DNA of 64,000 nt, from contig ONKU01000001.1 in NCBI GenBank assembly GCA_900318535.1, positions 124,001 to 188,000 of the forward strand, written 5' to 3'. Within the stretch, counting starts at the first letter, position 1, and every line of letters begins with the position of its first letter. The notes under the pieces were generated by a model. The model saw nothing but the letters and a program-made list of their open reading frames with translations. It was not told the DNA's origin and ran no database searches. The stretch is from an uncultured Prevotellaceae bacterium (GTDB taxonomy: Bacteria; Bacteroidota; Bacteroidia; Bacteroidales; Muribaculaceae). A program made the translations under genes and the position numbers. Positions 16,314-25,431 of the stretch are shown here, one piece after another.

Positions 16314-16510
16314 GCAAAAACGCCACGTTTTTTCGTTGAAAACGATTTTTTCACGAATAGCATCTCACCAAGCATAACAAACAAGCAATCTGTGCTTTGC
16401 AACACAGATTGCATTAACCTAAATAAAACCTTAAATTATGATTTTAAGATTACGTCGGCAAATTTACAAACAAAATTTCAAATATTGTGCCTATACGGTC
16501 TTTTTTTTTT

Positions 16511-16848
16511 AGGGCAACCGCACCAAAATGTGTCGCAAAAAGCACCCGGAGGGTGGCCTCTGAGTAACCCCCAGTAACCTAATTCGCTGAGCGATAGCGA
16601 AGTGGATTGGGTTACTCGGGGATAAGCATGCAACAATCCATGTCGCTGAAGGCGACCCCTTACTTGTCATCAACATTGGGGTCGCCTTCAGCGACCCGAG
16701 GAGATGACCTCAGTACCCCCAGTGAATCAGGTGTCCTCGCTCACGCTCGGTCGCCTGATTTACTGGGGGTTATTTAACGGGCCGCCCTTTGGGCGTCTGA
16801 CACATAGCATGACTTGTCGCTCACAACCGATTTTGGTGCGGTTGCCCT
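16511..16848. repeat. Nested-hairpin element closed by a perfect 19-bp inverted repeat
   Basis: AGGGCAACCGCACCAAAAT (16511-16529) recurs as its exact reverse complement at 16830-16848. Inside are further stems: CACC/GGTG (16543-16555); GAGTAACCC/GGGTTACTC (about 16562/16609) around TTCGCT/AGCGAA; GTCGCTGAAGGCGACCCC (16642-16659) pairing perfectly with 16678-16695; ACCCCCAGTGAATCAGG (about 16715) pairing with about 16754-16770 with one G-U pair; and CGCCC/GGGCG near 16782-16794. T-runs border the element on both sides (16501-16510 and 16850-16857). It could be a non-autonomous transposable element (MITE) with 19-bp terminal repeats, or a structured RNA. No coding frame is supported. Confidence 0.7.
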
Positions 16849-16855
16849 ATTTTTT

Positions 16856-17071
16856 TTACGCAAAAAATGCCCGAGGGCAGTCATGAGTCCTCAACTCGCC
16901 CTCGGGCATCGAGGTGATTACCCGCTGCGGCTGGTTGAGCTGCTGGGCCTGGAGTTCCATGGCTTGGGACTGCGTGATCACAGGATTTGTCACCTGGTGT
17001 TTCTTGATCTGATGATGATTGCCGGCATGCAGACGCAGCACACCAGCCTGGGCGCTGAAGGCCAGCGCCAC
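16856..17071 (-). pseudogene. Possible remnant of a secreted-protein gene
   Basis: The minus-strand frame starts at GTG 17071 with VALAFSAQAGVLRLHAGN, which looks like the end of a signal peptide whose start is missing; a TAA lies three codons upstream. The 71-residue frame goes on to PEGELRTHDC and then ends inside a hairpin with a T-run. The PEGELRT-like stretch recalls the N-terminal part of some secreted Bacteroidales proteins (weak, from memory). It may be a truncated relic or chance. Confidence 0.3.
16868..16912 (-). terminator. Strong hairpin with T-run on the minus strand
   Basis: ATGCCCGAGGGC (16868-16879) pairs perfectly with GCCCTCGGGCAT (16901-16912). On the minus strand it is followed by six Ts, the form of an intrinsic terminator for leftward transcription, such as of the remnant at 16856-17071. 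Confidence 0.6.
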
Positions 17072-17279
17072 AACAGTTTACAGTAATGATAATTATTTCA
17101 TAATAAGTTATATTAATGGTTCATATAATGAATTCTGGTCAACGGTTTCATCCAAATCCCATGGAGAAAAAAAGATATCAAATCAGTACCGCAAAAAGAG
17201 ACAATAATCCTGACATCCACAATATAATCACTAAAAATATAAAAAATGCTTAACAATGTTTTCTTTGCTTCTCCGTTAA

Positions 17280-17311
17280 TTGACAACTAAGGAAAGTTTG
17301 CACTACCTTTG
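17280..17311 (+). promoter_or_regulatory. Bacteroidetes-type promoter of the 5-formyl-THF cyclo-ligase gene
   Basis: TTG (17280-17282), a 21-base spacer, TACCTTTG (17304-17311); the start codon is 25 bases downstream. Confidence 0.7.
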
Positions 17312-17336
17312 CACATAGTTTAAACAGATGTAAAAA

Positions 17337-17909
17337 ATGAACAAAAAGGAACTTAGACAGCAAATCAAGCAGTTAAAGGCGATGACTCCCTTGGCAGTCC
17401 GCCAGGTGGAGGCACCGATGGTTTTCAGCACGATAGAGAAGATGGCCGTGTGGCAACAGGCACAGCACATCCTGTGCTACTGGTCGCTGCCCGACGAGTT
17501 GCCCACCCACGAGGCGGTGAACCAGTGGCTGGCAAGCGGCAAGAACATCTACTTGCCCCGCGTGGTAGGCGACGACCTGGAGATTGTCCCCTACCACGGC
17601 GCTCAGAGCCTTGACGACAACAACAAGTTCCACATCGGCGAGCCCGTGGGCGACGCGGTGGATGCGACATGCCTTGAGCTCATCATCGTGCCCGCCGTGG
17701 CACTGGACGGGAAGCGCAACCGCCTGGGACGCGGCAAGGGCTTCTATGACCGCCTGCTGAGCACGACGGCCTGTCCCACCATCGGCGTAGCATGTGACTT
17801 CCAGCTGGTCGACGAGGTGCCTGTCGAGCCCCACGACCGTCCGCTGGACTGCATCGTCACCAGCGACACGGTCATTGCCGACCCGGAAAAACAGGGCCTG
17901 TTCGAATGA
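17337..17909 (+). CDS. 5-formyltetrahydrofolate cyclo-ligase
   Basis: At 190 residues this is of normal length for the MTHFS/YgfA family, which uses ATP to turn 5-formyl-THF into 5,10-methenyl-THF in the cytoplasm. It has the typical N-terminus KKELRQQIKQLKAMT, YWSLPDELPT, the PAVALDGKRNRLGRGKGFYD loop that binds phosphate and substrate (near 137-156), and the late VPVEPHDRPLDCIVT. It has its own promoter. A small GC-rich hairpin (17931-17946) follows before the next gene. Confidence 0.93.
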   Translation: MNKKELRQQIKQLKAMTPLAVRQVEAPMVFSTIEKMAVWQQAQHILCYWSLPDELPTHEAVNQWLASGKNIYLPRVVGDDLEIVPYHGAQSLDDNNKFHIGEPVGDAVDATCLELIIVPAVALDGKRNRLGRGKGFYDRLLSTTACPTIGVACDFQLVDEVPVEPHDRPLDCIVTSDTVIADPEKQGLFE

Positions 17910-17988
17910 CACATTGTCTCGCGTGAATAACCGCCCTAACGGGCGGGAAATTTATCAAATTATTAAATTAAAATTTCATATAAGAGCC

Positions 17989-18471
17989 ATGACAGCCAAA
18001 GAGCATAATGAATTCTACCGATTCTTTCATGAAATCACTGGTGAAGCCATGCTTGTCCATAGCGAATATCACGAGGGATTGCTGGAATCGGCTTATGAAG
18101 CTGCTCTCACCTACCTGCTAAGACAAAAAGGATATACGGTTGAAAAACAAGTCTATCTACCTATGTTTTGGAAAGACATAAAACTTGAGCAGCATTATTG
18201 CATGGACCTGGTGGTCAACAAAGACATCATAATCGAGCTCAAAGCCATCAAAAACATAGCAAAGCCGCATCGCCAACAATTGTTCAATTACATGCATTTG
18301 ACACATAAGCCTTTTGGCATGATCATGAACTTCGGCGCTGAAAGTTTTTATAGCGAGTGGTATCATCGACATGAAGATGGATCTATCGAAAAAATCAACT
18401 GGCGAAATCCCATAGAAGAGTTTACTGAAGAGAGAATGAACAAAGCTACGGGGCAGCAGAATTTAAATTAA
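17989..18471 (+). CDS. GxxExxY protein (PD-(D/E)XK nuclease-like fold)
   Basis: The ATG at 17989 gives a 160-residue protein beginning MTAKEHNEFYRFFHEIT. The family signature is GLLESAY (near 26-32). The putative nuclease core follows: MDLVVNKDIIIELKA, an acidic residue then a (D/E)xK, and the helix KPHRQQLFNYMHL. The frame is open further upstream but that part overlaps the previous gene and looks unlike the family. The family is common and dispersed in Bacteroidetes, with no proven function. The gene is more AT-rich than its neighbours. A second member begins at 63818. Confidence 0.85.
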   Translation: MTAKEHNEFYRFFHEITGEAMLVHSEYHEGLLESAYEAALTYLLRQKGYTVEKQVYLPMFWKDIKLEQHYCMDLVVNKDIIIELKAIKNIAKPHRQQLFNYMHLTHKPFGMIMNFGAESFYSEWYHRHEDGSIEKINWRNPIEEFTEERMNKATGQQNLN

Positions 18472-18527
18472 TTTGAAAAATTTCCCGTGCGCCAGCACGG
18501 TATATATTGCTAGAACAGAATAGATGA

Positions 18528-21335
18528 ATGGACAAATGGATATGTAGATGGGTAATGGCACTTGCCCTGCTTGCCGTGGTGCAGGTGGCGGAAGCACGTG
18601 AGAAGGAGTTGCCGATAGACCCGGAGTTGAGGATTGGGCGGCTGGAGAACGGGCTGACCTATTATATCCGTCACAATGAGCAGCCCAAGGGACGTGCCGA
18701 ATTCTGGCTAGTGCAGAACACCGGCTCGCTGGTCGAGGACGACGATGAGCGGGGCCTGGCACACTTCATCGAGCACATCGCCTTCCAGGGCACACGCAAC
18801 TTCCCCGGCATCGATATGGTGGACATCCTGCAGAACAACGGGGTGTCCTACGGCCGCGACATCAACGCCTCGACGGGATTTGACGACACGCGCTTCCAGA
18901 TATCCAACGTCCCGACCGAACGCACCGCTCTGCTCGACACCGTGCTGCTGATGTTGAAGGACTTGTCCTGTGAACTCAGCTTCGACGACCGTGCCATCGA
19001 GGAGGAGCGCGGCGTGATTCAAGAGGAGTGGCGCATGCACGCCGACCAAACGATGCGCATGTATGAGAACACACTGCCCATCCTGCTGTCGGGCAGCCGC
19101 TATGCCTACCGCATCCCCATCGGCGACATGACCATTATCCGCAACGTCACTCGCGGACAGTTGCTCTCGTTTTATCATCGCTGGTACTGCCCGCAGCGGC
19201 AGGCGGTGATCATCGTCGGCGACATTGACATCGATAGCATGGAACATCGCGTCAAGCGCATCATGGGCCAAATTCCCAAGCGCGACAATCCCGATTCTGA
19301 CGTCAAGCTCAAGCAAGTGCCTGGCCATAGCGGGGTGAATTATGCCCTGAACACCGACCCCGAGGCCTCGGGCACAATGGTGTACTTGATGTTTGAACAC
19401 GAGCCCATGCCGTGGGCACTGCGCAACACGATGACCAATGTGCATCAACAGGTGCTGTCACGTTTGGCACAAGACATGCTCAACGAGCGCATCAGCGAGA
19501 TTACGCGCCTGCAGGATTCGCCTTTGGACTATGGTGCGGCCTATGACCGTCAATTCCTGGTGACCAACAGCCGCAAGGCACTCACTCTGGCAGCGCTTGT
19601 CAAGCAGGGACGAGCACAAGAGGGACTAGACTCGCTCACCACCCTTGTTGCACGAGTGATACAGCATGGATTCACCAGCGGTGAACTGGAGCGTGCCAAG
19701 CTCAACGTGGTGGCCAGTTACCGCAACGAGCTATCAGAGGTGGGCAAACACGAGAACCGCCTCTTTGTCGAGGAGTGTATCAATCACTTTGAAGATGGCG
19801 GCCACATACTCGGCGTCAGTACCGAGATGCAGATTTTCATTGAAGAGACACAGCACATCACTGATAGCGAGGTCAACGACTATATTCGCTCGATTGCAGG
19901 CAAGGACAATGTGAGTGTGCTGATTTCGGGTCCCCAGTCGTTGGGCGGCAAGAGCCTCTACCCCACCTCACGCGATGTGATTGCCCACTACAACCGCATC
20001 ATGAGCACGCCCCAGTCGCCCTATATCGATATGGCTGCAGGCGAGAAACTGCTCGAGATTGAGCCCATCAAGGGAGGCATCGTCAACGAGACCTATGACG
20101 AGAAGACAGGTATCACGACCATGACCCTGCACAACGGAGCAACCGTCAGGCTCAAGCCCACCACGTTCAAGAACAACGAGGTGCTGTTCAACGCCTTCAG
20201 CCTGGGCGGCGAGTGGGCCTATGGCGACTCGGCGGCCGATGTGAACGTGCGCCTGATGGACCAGGTCATCGAAGACTGCGCCCTGGGCGGCCACACCATC
20301 AACCAACTCAACCGCATGCTCAGTGGCCGGCAATTGGGCATATCGTTTGTCCTTAACGATGCCAACGAGCAGTTGACCGGCGGATGCCGAAGTGCCGACC
20401 TGGAGACGCTGTTGCAGTTGTGCTACCTGTATTTTACCGACGTGAGCCTTGATGAGGAAGCTTTCCAGGGTGTCAAGACCCGCGTCCGCTCCCAGTTGTC
20501 GCAAGCCAGCTATAATCCCAAGATGATTTACAGCGACTCCATTGGCAGTACGCTCTTTCAAGGTAATCCCATATACCGCCAACTCAGTCCTGAGGAGGTG
20601 GACCAGCTTGACGGAGAACGGGTGCTGGAACTCTATCGCAGGCGGGTAGCCAATGCGGGAGATTACACGTTCTCCATTGTGGGCGCCTTTAACGTGGATG
20701 AAGTGAGGCCCCTCATCAGGAAATATCTCGCATCGCTGCCCGACAACGGCAAGCGGGAAACCTATGGTAGCGGCAATCGTACCACAATGGCGACAGGAAT
20801 GGTTGATAACTATTTTGAGGTGCCTATGCGCAACCCCAAGTCATCCATTTTTGTGAGCATTATAGGCGACAGGGCATACAGTTATGACGACGAGTTCATG
20901 ATGGACCTTGTGGGCGATGCGGTAGGCACAGCACTGCTCACCTACTTGCGCCACGAGAAGCATGGAACCTACGATGTGGCATCTGATGGTTCCCTGTCCA
21001 TTTATCACAACCGATGGATGATCAACTACGAGTTCGAGACCAGCACGGCGGACAGGGACAGCATGCTCATCTATGCCGACTATGCCGTTGGCGCCATCTT
21101 CAACAGCGGTGTGAGCGATGACCTCTTCAACAAGATGAAAGAACGGGTAAGCAGCCAGCACGAGAGCGCATTGCAGACCAATGAATACTGGATGCAGGCC
21201 TTGAAACAGCGCGCCCTGGGCATCGACATCATCGGCGGTTACGACGCCCTGTTCCCCACGTTGACGGTGGACCTTCTCAACAACTACATTGCTGCCCTGA
21301 GGCCACACACGCGATTGCGCATCGTCATGAATTAG
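18528..21335 (+). CDS. M16 family zinc metallopeptidase, secreted
   Basis: The 935-residue protein has a signal peptide (VMALALLAVVQVAEA, cut near 23). The inverted zinc motif HFIEH lies at 79-83, with the third ligand region EEERGVIQEEW near residue 160, so the first M16 half is the active one. A second, inactive M16 half runs to the C-terminus. This is the full-length pitrilysin/insulinase-like arrangement seen in Bacteroidetes (PqqL-like). The likely location is the periplasm or outer membrane; substrates are peptides. The TAG stop begins a heptamer repeat tract (21332-21395). Confidence 0.92.
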   Translation: MDKWICRWVMALALLAVVQVAEAREKELPIDPELRIGRLENGLTYYIRHNEQPKGRAEFWLVQNTGSLVEDDDERGLAHFIEHIAFQGTRNFPGIDMVDILQNNGVSYGRDINASTGFDDTRFQISNVPTERTALLDTVLLMLKDLSCELSFDDRAIEEERGVIQEEWRMHADQTMRMYENTLPILLSGSRYAYRIPIGDMTIIRNVTRGQLLSFYHRWYCPQRQAVIIVGDIDIDSMEHRVKRIMGQIPKRDNPDSDVKLKQVPGHSGVNYALNTDPEASGTMVYLMFEHEPMPWALRNTMTNVHQQVLSRLAQDMLNERISEITRLQDSPLDYGAAYDRQFLVTNSRKALTLAALVKQGRAQEGLDSLTTLVARVIQHGFTSGELERAKLNVVASYRNELSEVGKHENRLFVEECINHFEDGGHILGVSTEMQIFIEETQHITDSEVNDYIRSIAGKDNVSVLISGPQSLGGKSLYPTSRDVIAHYNRIMSTPQSPYIDMAAGEKLLEIEPIKGGIVNETYDEKTGITTMTLHNGATVRLKPTTFKNNEVLFNAFSLGGEWAYGDSAADVNVRLMDQVIEDCALGGHTINQLNRMLSGRQLGISFVLNDANEQLTGGCRSADLETLLQLCYLYFTDVSLDEEAFQGVKTRVRSQLSQASYNPKMIYSDSIGSTLFQGNPIYRQLSPEEVDQLDGERVLELYRRRVANAGDYTFSIVGAFNVDEVRPLIRKYLASLPDNGKRETYGSGNRTTMATGMVDNYFEVPMRNPKSSIFVSIIGDRAYSYDDEFMMDLVGDAVGTALLTYLRHEKHGTYDVASDGSLSIYHNRWMINYEFETSTADRDSMLIYADYAVGAIFNSGVSDDLFNKMKERVSSQHESALQTNEYWMQALKQRALGIDIIGGYDALFPTLTVDLLNNYIAALRPHTRLRIVMN

Positions 21336-21395
21336 GCTTAATTTAGTTTCTAGTTTCTAGTCCCTAGTTTCTAGTTGTTTGTTTTTAGGTGTTAG
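21332..21395. repeat. Heptanucleotide repeat tract starting at the M16 stop codon
   Basis: After the TAG stop, eight 7-base units can be counted from 21340: AATTTAG, TTTCTAG, TTTCTAG, TCCCTAG, TTTCTAG, TTGTTTG, TTTTTAG, GTGTTAG. The period of seven is kept while the first bases of each unit vary. Confidence 0.75.
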
Positions 21396-21442
21396 GTTGG
21401 TTTTTGGTGGGATTGCGCATGTATTGTATGGAGAAAAAATGC

Positions 21443-21450
21443 TATCTTTG
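21443..21450 (+). promoter_or_regulatory. -7 promoter element upstream of uvrB
   Basis: TATCTTTG fits TAnnTTTG, 17 bases before the uvrB start; the nearest TTG upstream gives a spacer of only 16 bases, so the -33 part is uncertain. Confidence 0.45.
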
Positions 21451-21467
21451 CAGATTAAACGACCGCA

Positions 21468-23549
21468 ATGACCATGGAATATAAATTACATGCCGAATAT
21501 GACCCCACAGGTGACCAGCCGCAAGCCATTGCCGAGCTGGCTGGCGGTGTGAACGACGGCGTACCCTACCAGACGCTGCTGGGCGTGACGGGCTCGGGCA
21601 AAACCTTCACGATGGCCAACGTCATTGCCCAAACGGGACGTCCTACCCTGGTGCTGTCACACAACAAGACCCTGGCGGCACAGCTCTATGCCGAATTCAA
21701 GAGCTTTTTCCCCGAGAATGCGGTGCATTATTTCGTATCCTACTACGACTACTACCAGCCCGAGGCCTATATTCCCTCGACTGACAAATACATCGAAAAA
21801 GACCTCGCCATCAACGACGAAATCGAGCGCCTGAGGCTCTCGACGGTGACGGCACTGCTGAGCGGACGCCGCGACATCGTGGTGGTGTCGAGTGTGTCGT
21901 GCCTTTACGGCATGGGCAACCCCGAGGACATCACCGCCAATGCCATCCAGCTGCGTGTGGGCGACCAGATCGGGCGCGACGAACTCTTGCACCGCCTGGT
22001 GGACGCTCTGTACTCGCGCAGCGACACTGAGCTGAGGATGGGCACCTTCCGCGTCAAGGGCGACACGGTTGACGTGTTCCTGAGCGACGAGGACATCATG
22101 CTCAGGATCATCTTCTGGGGGAACGAGATTGAACGCATCCAGATTCTCGACAGCGAGACCCAGTTGCCCACCGAGGACGTCGAGGGCTTCAAGATATTCC
22201 CTGCCAACATCTTTGTCACGACAAAGGAGCGGATGCGCAATGCCATGGGCCAGATTGACCTGGACCGTGAAAACCAAGTCGCTGCCTTCGCCCGCGAGAA
22301 CCGTTTTGCCGAGGCCAAGCGTCTGAACGAACGCGTGACCTATGACATGGAAATGATGCGCGAGGTGGGCTACTGCTCGGGCATCGAGAATTATTCAAGA
22401 TATTTCGACGGACGTCGGCCCGGCATGCGTCCATTCTGCCTGCTGGACTACTTCCCCGATGATTTCCTCACCATCATCGACGAGAGCCACGTGACTGTGC
22501 CTCAAATCCGCGCCATGTATGGCGGAGACCAGTCGCGCAAGACCAATCTGGTGCACTACGGCTTCCGTTTGGAGGCTGCATTGGACAACAGGCCCTTGCG
22601 GTTTGAGGAATTTGAGGAATTGACCCATCAGACCATCTACGTGAGCGCCACACCCGCCGACTACGAACTCAACAAGAGCGAGGGCATCATCACCGAACAG
22701 CTCATCCGCCCGACGGGCCTGCTCGACCCGCAGATCATCGTGCGTCCGTCACAGGGACAGGTCGATGACCTCGTTGAGGAGATACAGCTGCGCATCGAGC
22801 GTGGCGAACGCACCTTGGTAACCACGTTGACCAAACGCATGGCCGAGGAACTGAGCGACTACCTCAAGCGGCTCGACATCCGCACTGCCTATATGCACAG
22901 CGATGTCGAGACGATGGAGCGTATTGAGATCATCGACAACCTGCGTGCCGGTGCCATCGACGTGCTGGTGGGTGTGAATCTGCTGCGTGAGGGCCTTGAC
23001 CTGCCCGAGGTGTCGCTGGTGGCCATCCTCGATGCCGACAAGGAGGGTTTCCTGCGCAGTCGCCGCTCACTGACACAGACGGCTGGACGTGCAGCACGCA
23101 ACCTGAACGGCACCGTCATCATGTATGCCGACAACATCACCGACTCGATGAGGCAGACCATCGACGAGACCGAGCGGCGCCGCACCCTGCAGCTCAAGTA
23201 CAACGAGGAGCACAACATCACCCCGACGGCCATCATCAAGGCCCGCACGGCCATCATCGGTCAGGATACCGACATGCGGCACCCGACAGCACCCAGCCGC
23301 CACAACCAGTCACCCATGCCAGCTGCACCCAAAGCGCCCAGCATGCGTTACACCGAGGAATTTGACGCCAGTGCCGGCGTTGCAGCCGATCCTGTTGTCG
23401 CCTACATGGGCGTCAAGGACATGCAAGCGGCTATCGACCGCCTGAAGACCCAGATGATTGAGGCTGCCAAACGGATGGACTTCCTCGAGGCCGCCCAGTA
23501 CCGCGACGAAATCCTCAAGTTGGAGGAAATGCTGAAGGAAAGGCTTTAG
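21468..23549 (+). CDS. uvrB: Excinuclease ABC subunit B
   Basis: The 693-residue DNA damage recognition helicase of nucleotide excision repair. It shows Walker A GVTGSGKTFTMAN (near 39), the beta-hairpin YYDYYQPEAYIPSTD (near 95-108), the helicase box DESH, motif VI QTAGRAARN, and a C-terminal UVR motif (from about 655, MIEAAKRMDFLEAAQYRDEI) that contacts UvrC. The start is ATG 21468, with a second ATG two codons later. The stop TAG at 23547-23549 lies inside a heptamer repeat tract. UvrA and UvrC are not in the window. Confidence 0.98.
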   Translation: MTMEYKLHAEYDPTGDQPQAIAELAGGVNDGVPYQTLLGVTGSGKTFTMANVIAQTGRPTLVLSHNKTLAAQLYAEFKSFFPENAVHYFVSYYDYYQPEAYIPSTDKYIEKDLAINDEIERLRLSTVTALLSGRRDIVVVSSVSCLYGMGNPEDITANAIQLRVGDQIGRDELLHRLVDALYSRSDTELRMGTFRVKGDTVDVFLSDEDIMLRIIFWGNEIERIQILDSETQLPTEDVEGFKIFPANIFVTTKERMRNAMGQIDLDRENQVAAFARENRFAEAKRLNERVTYDMEMMREVGYCSGIENYSRYFDGRRPGMRPFCLLDYFPDDFLTIIDESHVTVPQIRAMYGGDQSRKTNLVHYGFRLEAALDNRPLRFEEFEELTHQTIYVSATPADYELNKSEGIITEQLIRPTGLLDPQIIVRPSQGQVDDLVEEIQLRIERGERTLVTTLTKRMAEELSDYLKRLDIRTAYMHSDVETMERIEIIDNLRAGAIDVLVGVNLLREGLDLPEVSLVAILDADKEGFLRSRRSLTQTAGRAARNLNGTVIMYADNITDSMRQTIDETERRRTLQLKYNEEHNITPTAIIKARTAIIGQDTDMRHPTAPSRHNQSPMPAAPKAPSMRYTEEFDASAGVAADPVVAYMGVKDMQAAIDRLKTQMIEAAKRMDFLEAAQYRDEILKLEEMLKERL

Positions 23550-23569
23550 GTGTTAGGCTTTAGGCTTTA
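23542..23569. repeat. Heptanucleotide repeat tract spanning the uvrB stop codon
   Basis: Four 7-base units in a row: GGCTTTA, GGTGTTA, GGCTTTA, GGCTTTA. The uvrB TAG stop (23547-23549) lies across units one and two, and the YgiQ-like gene starts 12 bases after the tract. Confidence 0.8.
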
Positions 23570-23580
23570 AAAAAGAATAC

Positions 23581-25431
23581 ATGAGTCAGGACAAACGACA
23601 TACCGACCACCGCATCAAGGGGCAATGGCTGCCCACCACACGCAAGGAGATGGAACACCTGGGCTGGGAACAGGCCGACGTGATTCTGTTCACTGGTGAC
23701 GTCTACATCGACCACCCCTCGATGGGTTGCGCTGTCATCGGTCGCGTGCTGGAGGCCCATGGCTACAAGGTGGCCATCGTTCCGCAGCCCAACTGGCGCG
23801 ACGACCTGCGCGACTTCAAGAAGTTGGGCAAGCCACGGCTTTACTTCGGTGTGTCGGCCGGTGCCATGGACTCGATGGTCAACCACTACACAGCCGCCCG
23901 CCGCAAGCGCAGCGACGACGCTTACACGCCCGACGGCCGTGCCGGTGCCCGCCCTGACTACCCCACCATCGTCTATAGCGAAATACTGAAAAAACTCTTT
24001 CCCGACGTGCCCGTGGTGGCCGGGGGCATTGAGGTGTCGTTGAGGCGTCTGGCCCATTACGACTACTGGCAGGACCGGCTCAGGCCTTCTATCCTCATCG
24101 ATTGTCCTGCCGACATGCTCGTCTATGGCATGGGAGAATTGCCCAATATCGCCATTGCCGATGCACTGGCTGCCGGCAAAAGCATCAAGGAACTGACGGA
24201 TATTCCCCAGACGGTGGTAAGAAGGCCCTTGAGTGAACTGCCCACGGCCAACAGCGAGAGCGACGTGGTGCTGCACTGCTACAAGGAATGCCAGCAGTCG
24301 ATGAAGGCTCAAGCCCAGAATTTCAAGGTGATTGAAGTCGAGAGTAACCTGTGGCACGGCCACAACGTGTGGCAGGCCACCGGTGACATTGCCGTCAAGG
24401 TCAACCGCACCAACCCACCGATGACCACCGAGCAGATCGATGCCTCGTTTGACCTGCCCTACACGCGTCTGCCACACCCCCGCTACCAGGGCAAACGCAT
24501 TCCGGCCTATGAGATGATCCGTCACTCGGTGTGCATGCACCGCGGCTGCTTTGGCGGCTGCGCCTTTTGCACCATCAGCGCCCATCAGGGCAAGTTCATT
24601 GCCTCGCGCAGCAAGCAGTCCATCCTGCGCGAAGTCAAGCAGGTAGTACAGATGGAGGACTTCAAGGGCTATATCAGCGACCTGGGCGGCCCCAGTGCCA
24701 ACATGTACGGCATGCACGGCAAGGACCTGGAACGCTGCCAGCGCTGTCAGCGCCCCTCATGCCTGCACCCGCAACCGTGCAGCAACCTGAATACCGACCA
24801 TAGCCAGTTGCTGGACATCTACCATGCCGTGGATGCCTTGCCACAGGTGAAGAAATCATTCATCGGCAGCGGCGTGCGCTACGACCTGTCGATGCACCGC
24901 ACCGGCGACCCGCGTGTGGACAAGGTCAATGCCCAGTATAACGAGGAGCTCATCCGCTTCCACGTGTCGGGAAGGCTAAAAGTCGCTCCCGAGCACACCA
25001 GCGATGATGTGCTGATGCTCATGCGCAAGCCGTCGTTTGAGCTGTTCAAGCGTTTCAAGGCGTTGTTTGACCGGGTGAACGTGAAATACAACCTGCGGCA
25101 ACAGCTCATTCCCTACTTCATTTCGTCCCACCCCGGCTGCCACGAGGCCGACATGGCCGAACTCGCAGCCATCACCAAGGAACTGGACTTCCGTCTGGAG
25201 CAGGTGCAGGATTTCACCCCCACCCCGATGACCGTCTCGACCGAAACCTATTTCACAGGCCTTCATCCCTACACGCTCAAGGCCGTCTATTGCGCCAAAA
25301 CTCCGATGGAGAAGCAGGCCCAGCGGCTGTTCTTCTTCTGGTATGACCGCAAAAACCGCGCCACCATTACTGCAGCGCTGAAACGTATCCACCGCAGCGA
25401 CCTGCTGCGCAAACTCTATCCCCAGCGATGA
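23581..25431 (+). CDS. YgiQ family radical SAM protein
   Basis: The 616-residue protein begins with the YgiQ-specific N-terminal region (LPTTRKEMEHLGWEQADVI and TGDVYIDHPSMG), a cobalamin-binding-like fold. It is followed by the radical SAM cluster motif CFGGCAFC (near residue 323) within HRGCFGGCAFCTISAHQG. A cysteine-rich patch (CQRCQRPSCLHPQPC, near 383-397) may hold an extra iron-sulfur centre. The family is widespread but its reaction is unknown. It lies 31 bases after uvrB, and its stop overlaps the next gene by 4 bases (ATGA), so these two are coupled. Confidence 0.93.
   Translation: MSQDKRHTDHRIKGQWLPTTRKEMEHLGWEQADVILFTGDVYIDHPSMGCAVIGRVLEAHGYKVAIVPQPNWRDDLRDFKKLGKPRLYFGVSAGAMDSMVNHYTAARRKRSDDAYTPDGRAGARPDYPTIVYSEILKKLFPDVPVVAGGIEVSLRRLAHYDYWQDRLRPSILIDCPADMLVYGMGELPNIAIADALAAGKSIKELTDIPQTVVRRPLSELPTANSESDVVLHCYKECQQSMKAQAQNFKVIEVESNLWHGHNVWQATGDIAVKVNRTNPPMTTEQIDASFDLPYTRLPHPRYQGKRIPAYEMIRHSVCMHRGCFGGCAFCTISAHQGKFIASRSKQSILREVKQVVQMEDFKGYISDLGGPSANMYGMHGKDLERCQRCQRPSCLHPQPCSNLNTDHSQLLDIYHAVDALPQVKKSFIGSGVRYDLSMHRTGDPRVDKVNAQYNEELIRFHVSGRLKVAPEHTSDDVLMLMRKPSFELFKRFKALFDRVNVKYNLRQQLIPYFISSHPGCHEADMAELAAITKELDFRLEQVQDFTPTPMTVSTETYFTGLHPYTLKAVYCAKTPMEKQAQRLFFFWYDRKNRATITAALKRIHRSDLLRKLYPQR

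Larger units (their letters stand above)
16220..17336. other. 1.1-kb stretch without an intact gene
   Basis: Left to right: rpsA leader and promoter (to 16313), AT-rich sequence, the folded element at 16511-16848, a second hairpin with a T-run on the minus strand (16868-16912), a likely broken reading frame (16856-17071), AT-rich sequence, and the promoter of the next gene (17280-17311). No tRNA or other known RNA was recognised. Confidence 0.6.

Noticed and set aside
16511-16848. Element considered as 6S RNA, tmRNA or an invertible promoter
   Set aside because: No tRNA-like ends or tag frame as in tmRNA, no single long rod with a central bubble as in 6S RNA, no TAnnTTTG promoter inside and no invertase gene nearby.
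23560-24717. 385-residue minus-strand frame
   Set aside because: Antisense shadow of the YgiQ-like gene.
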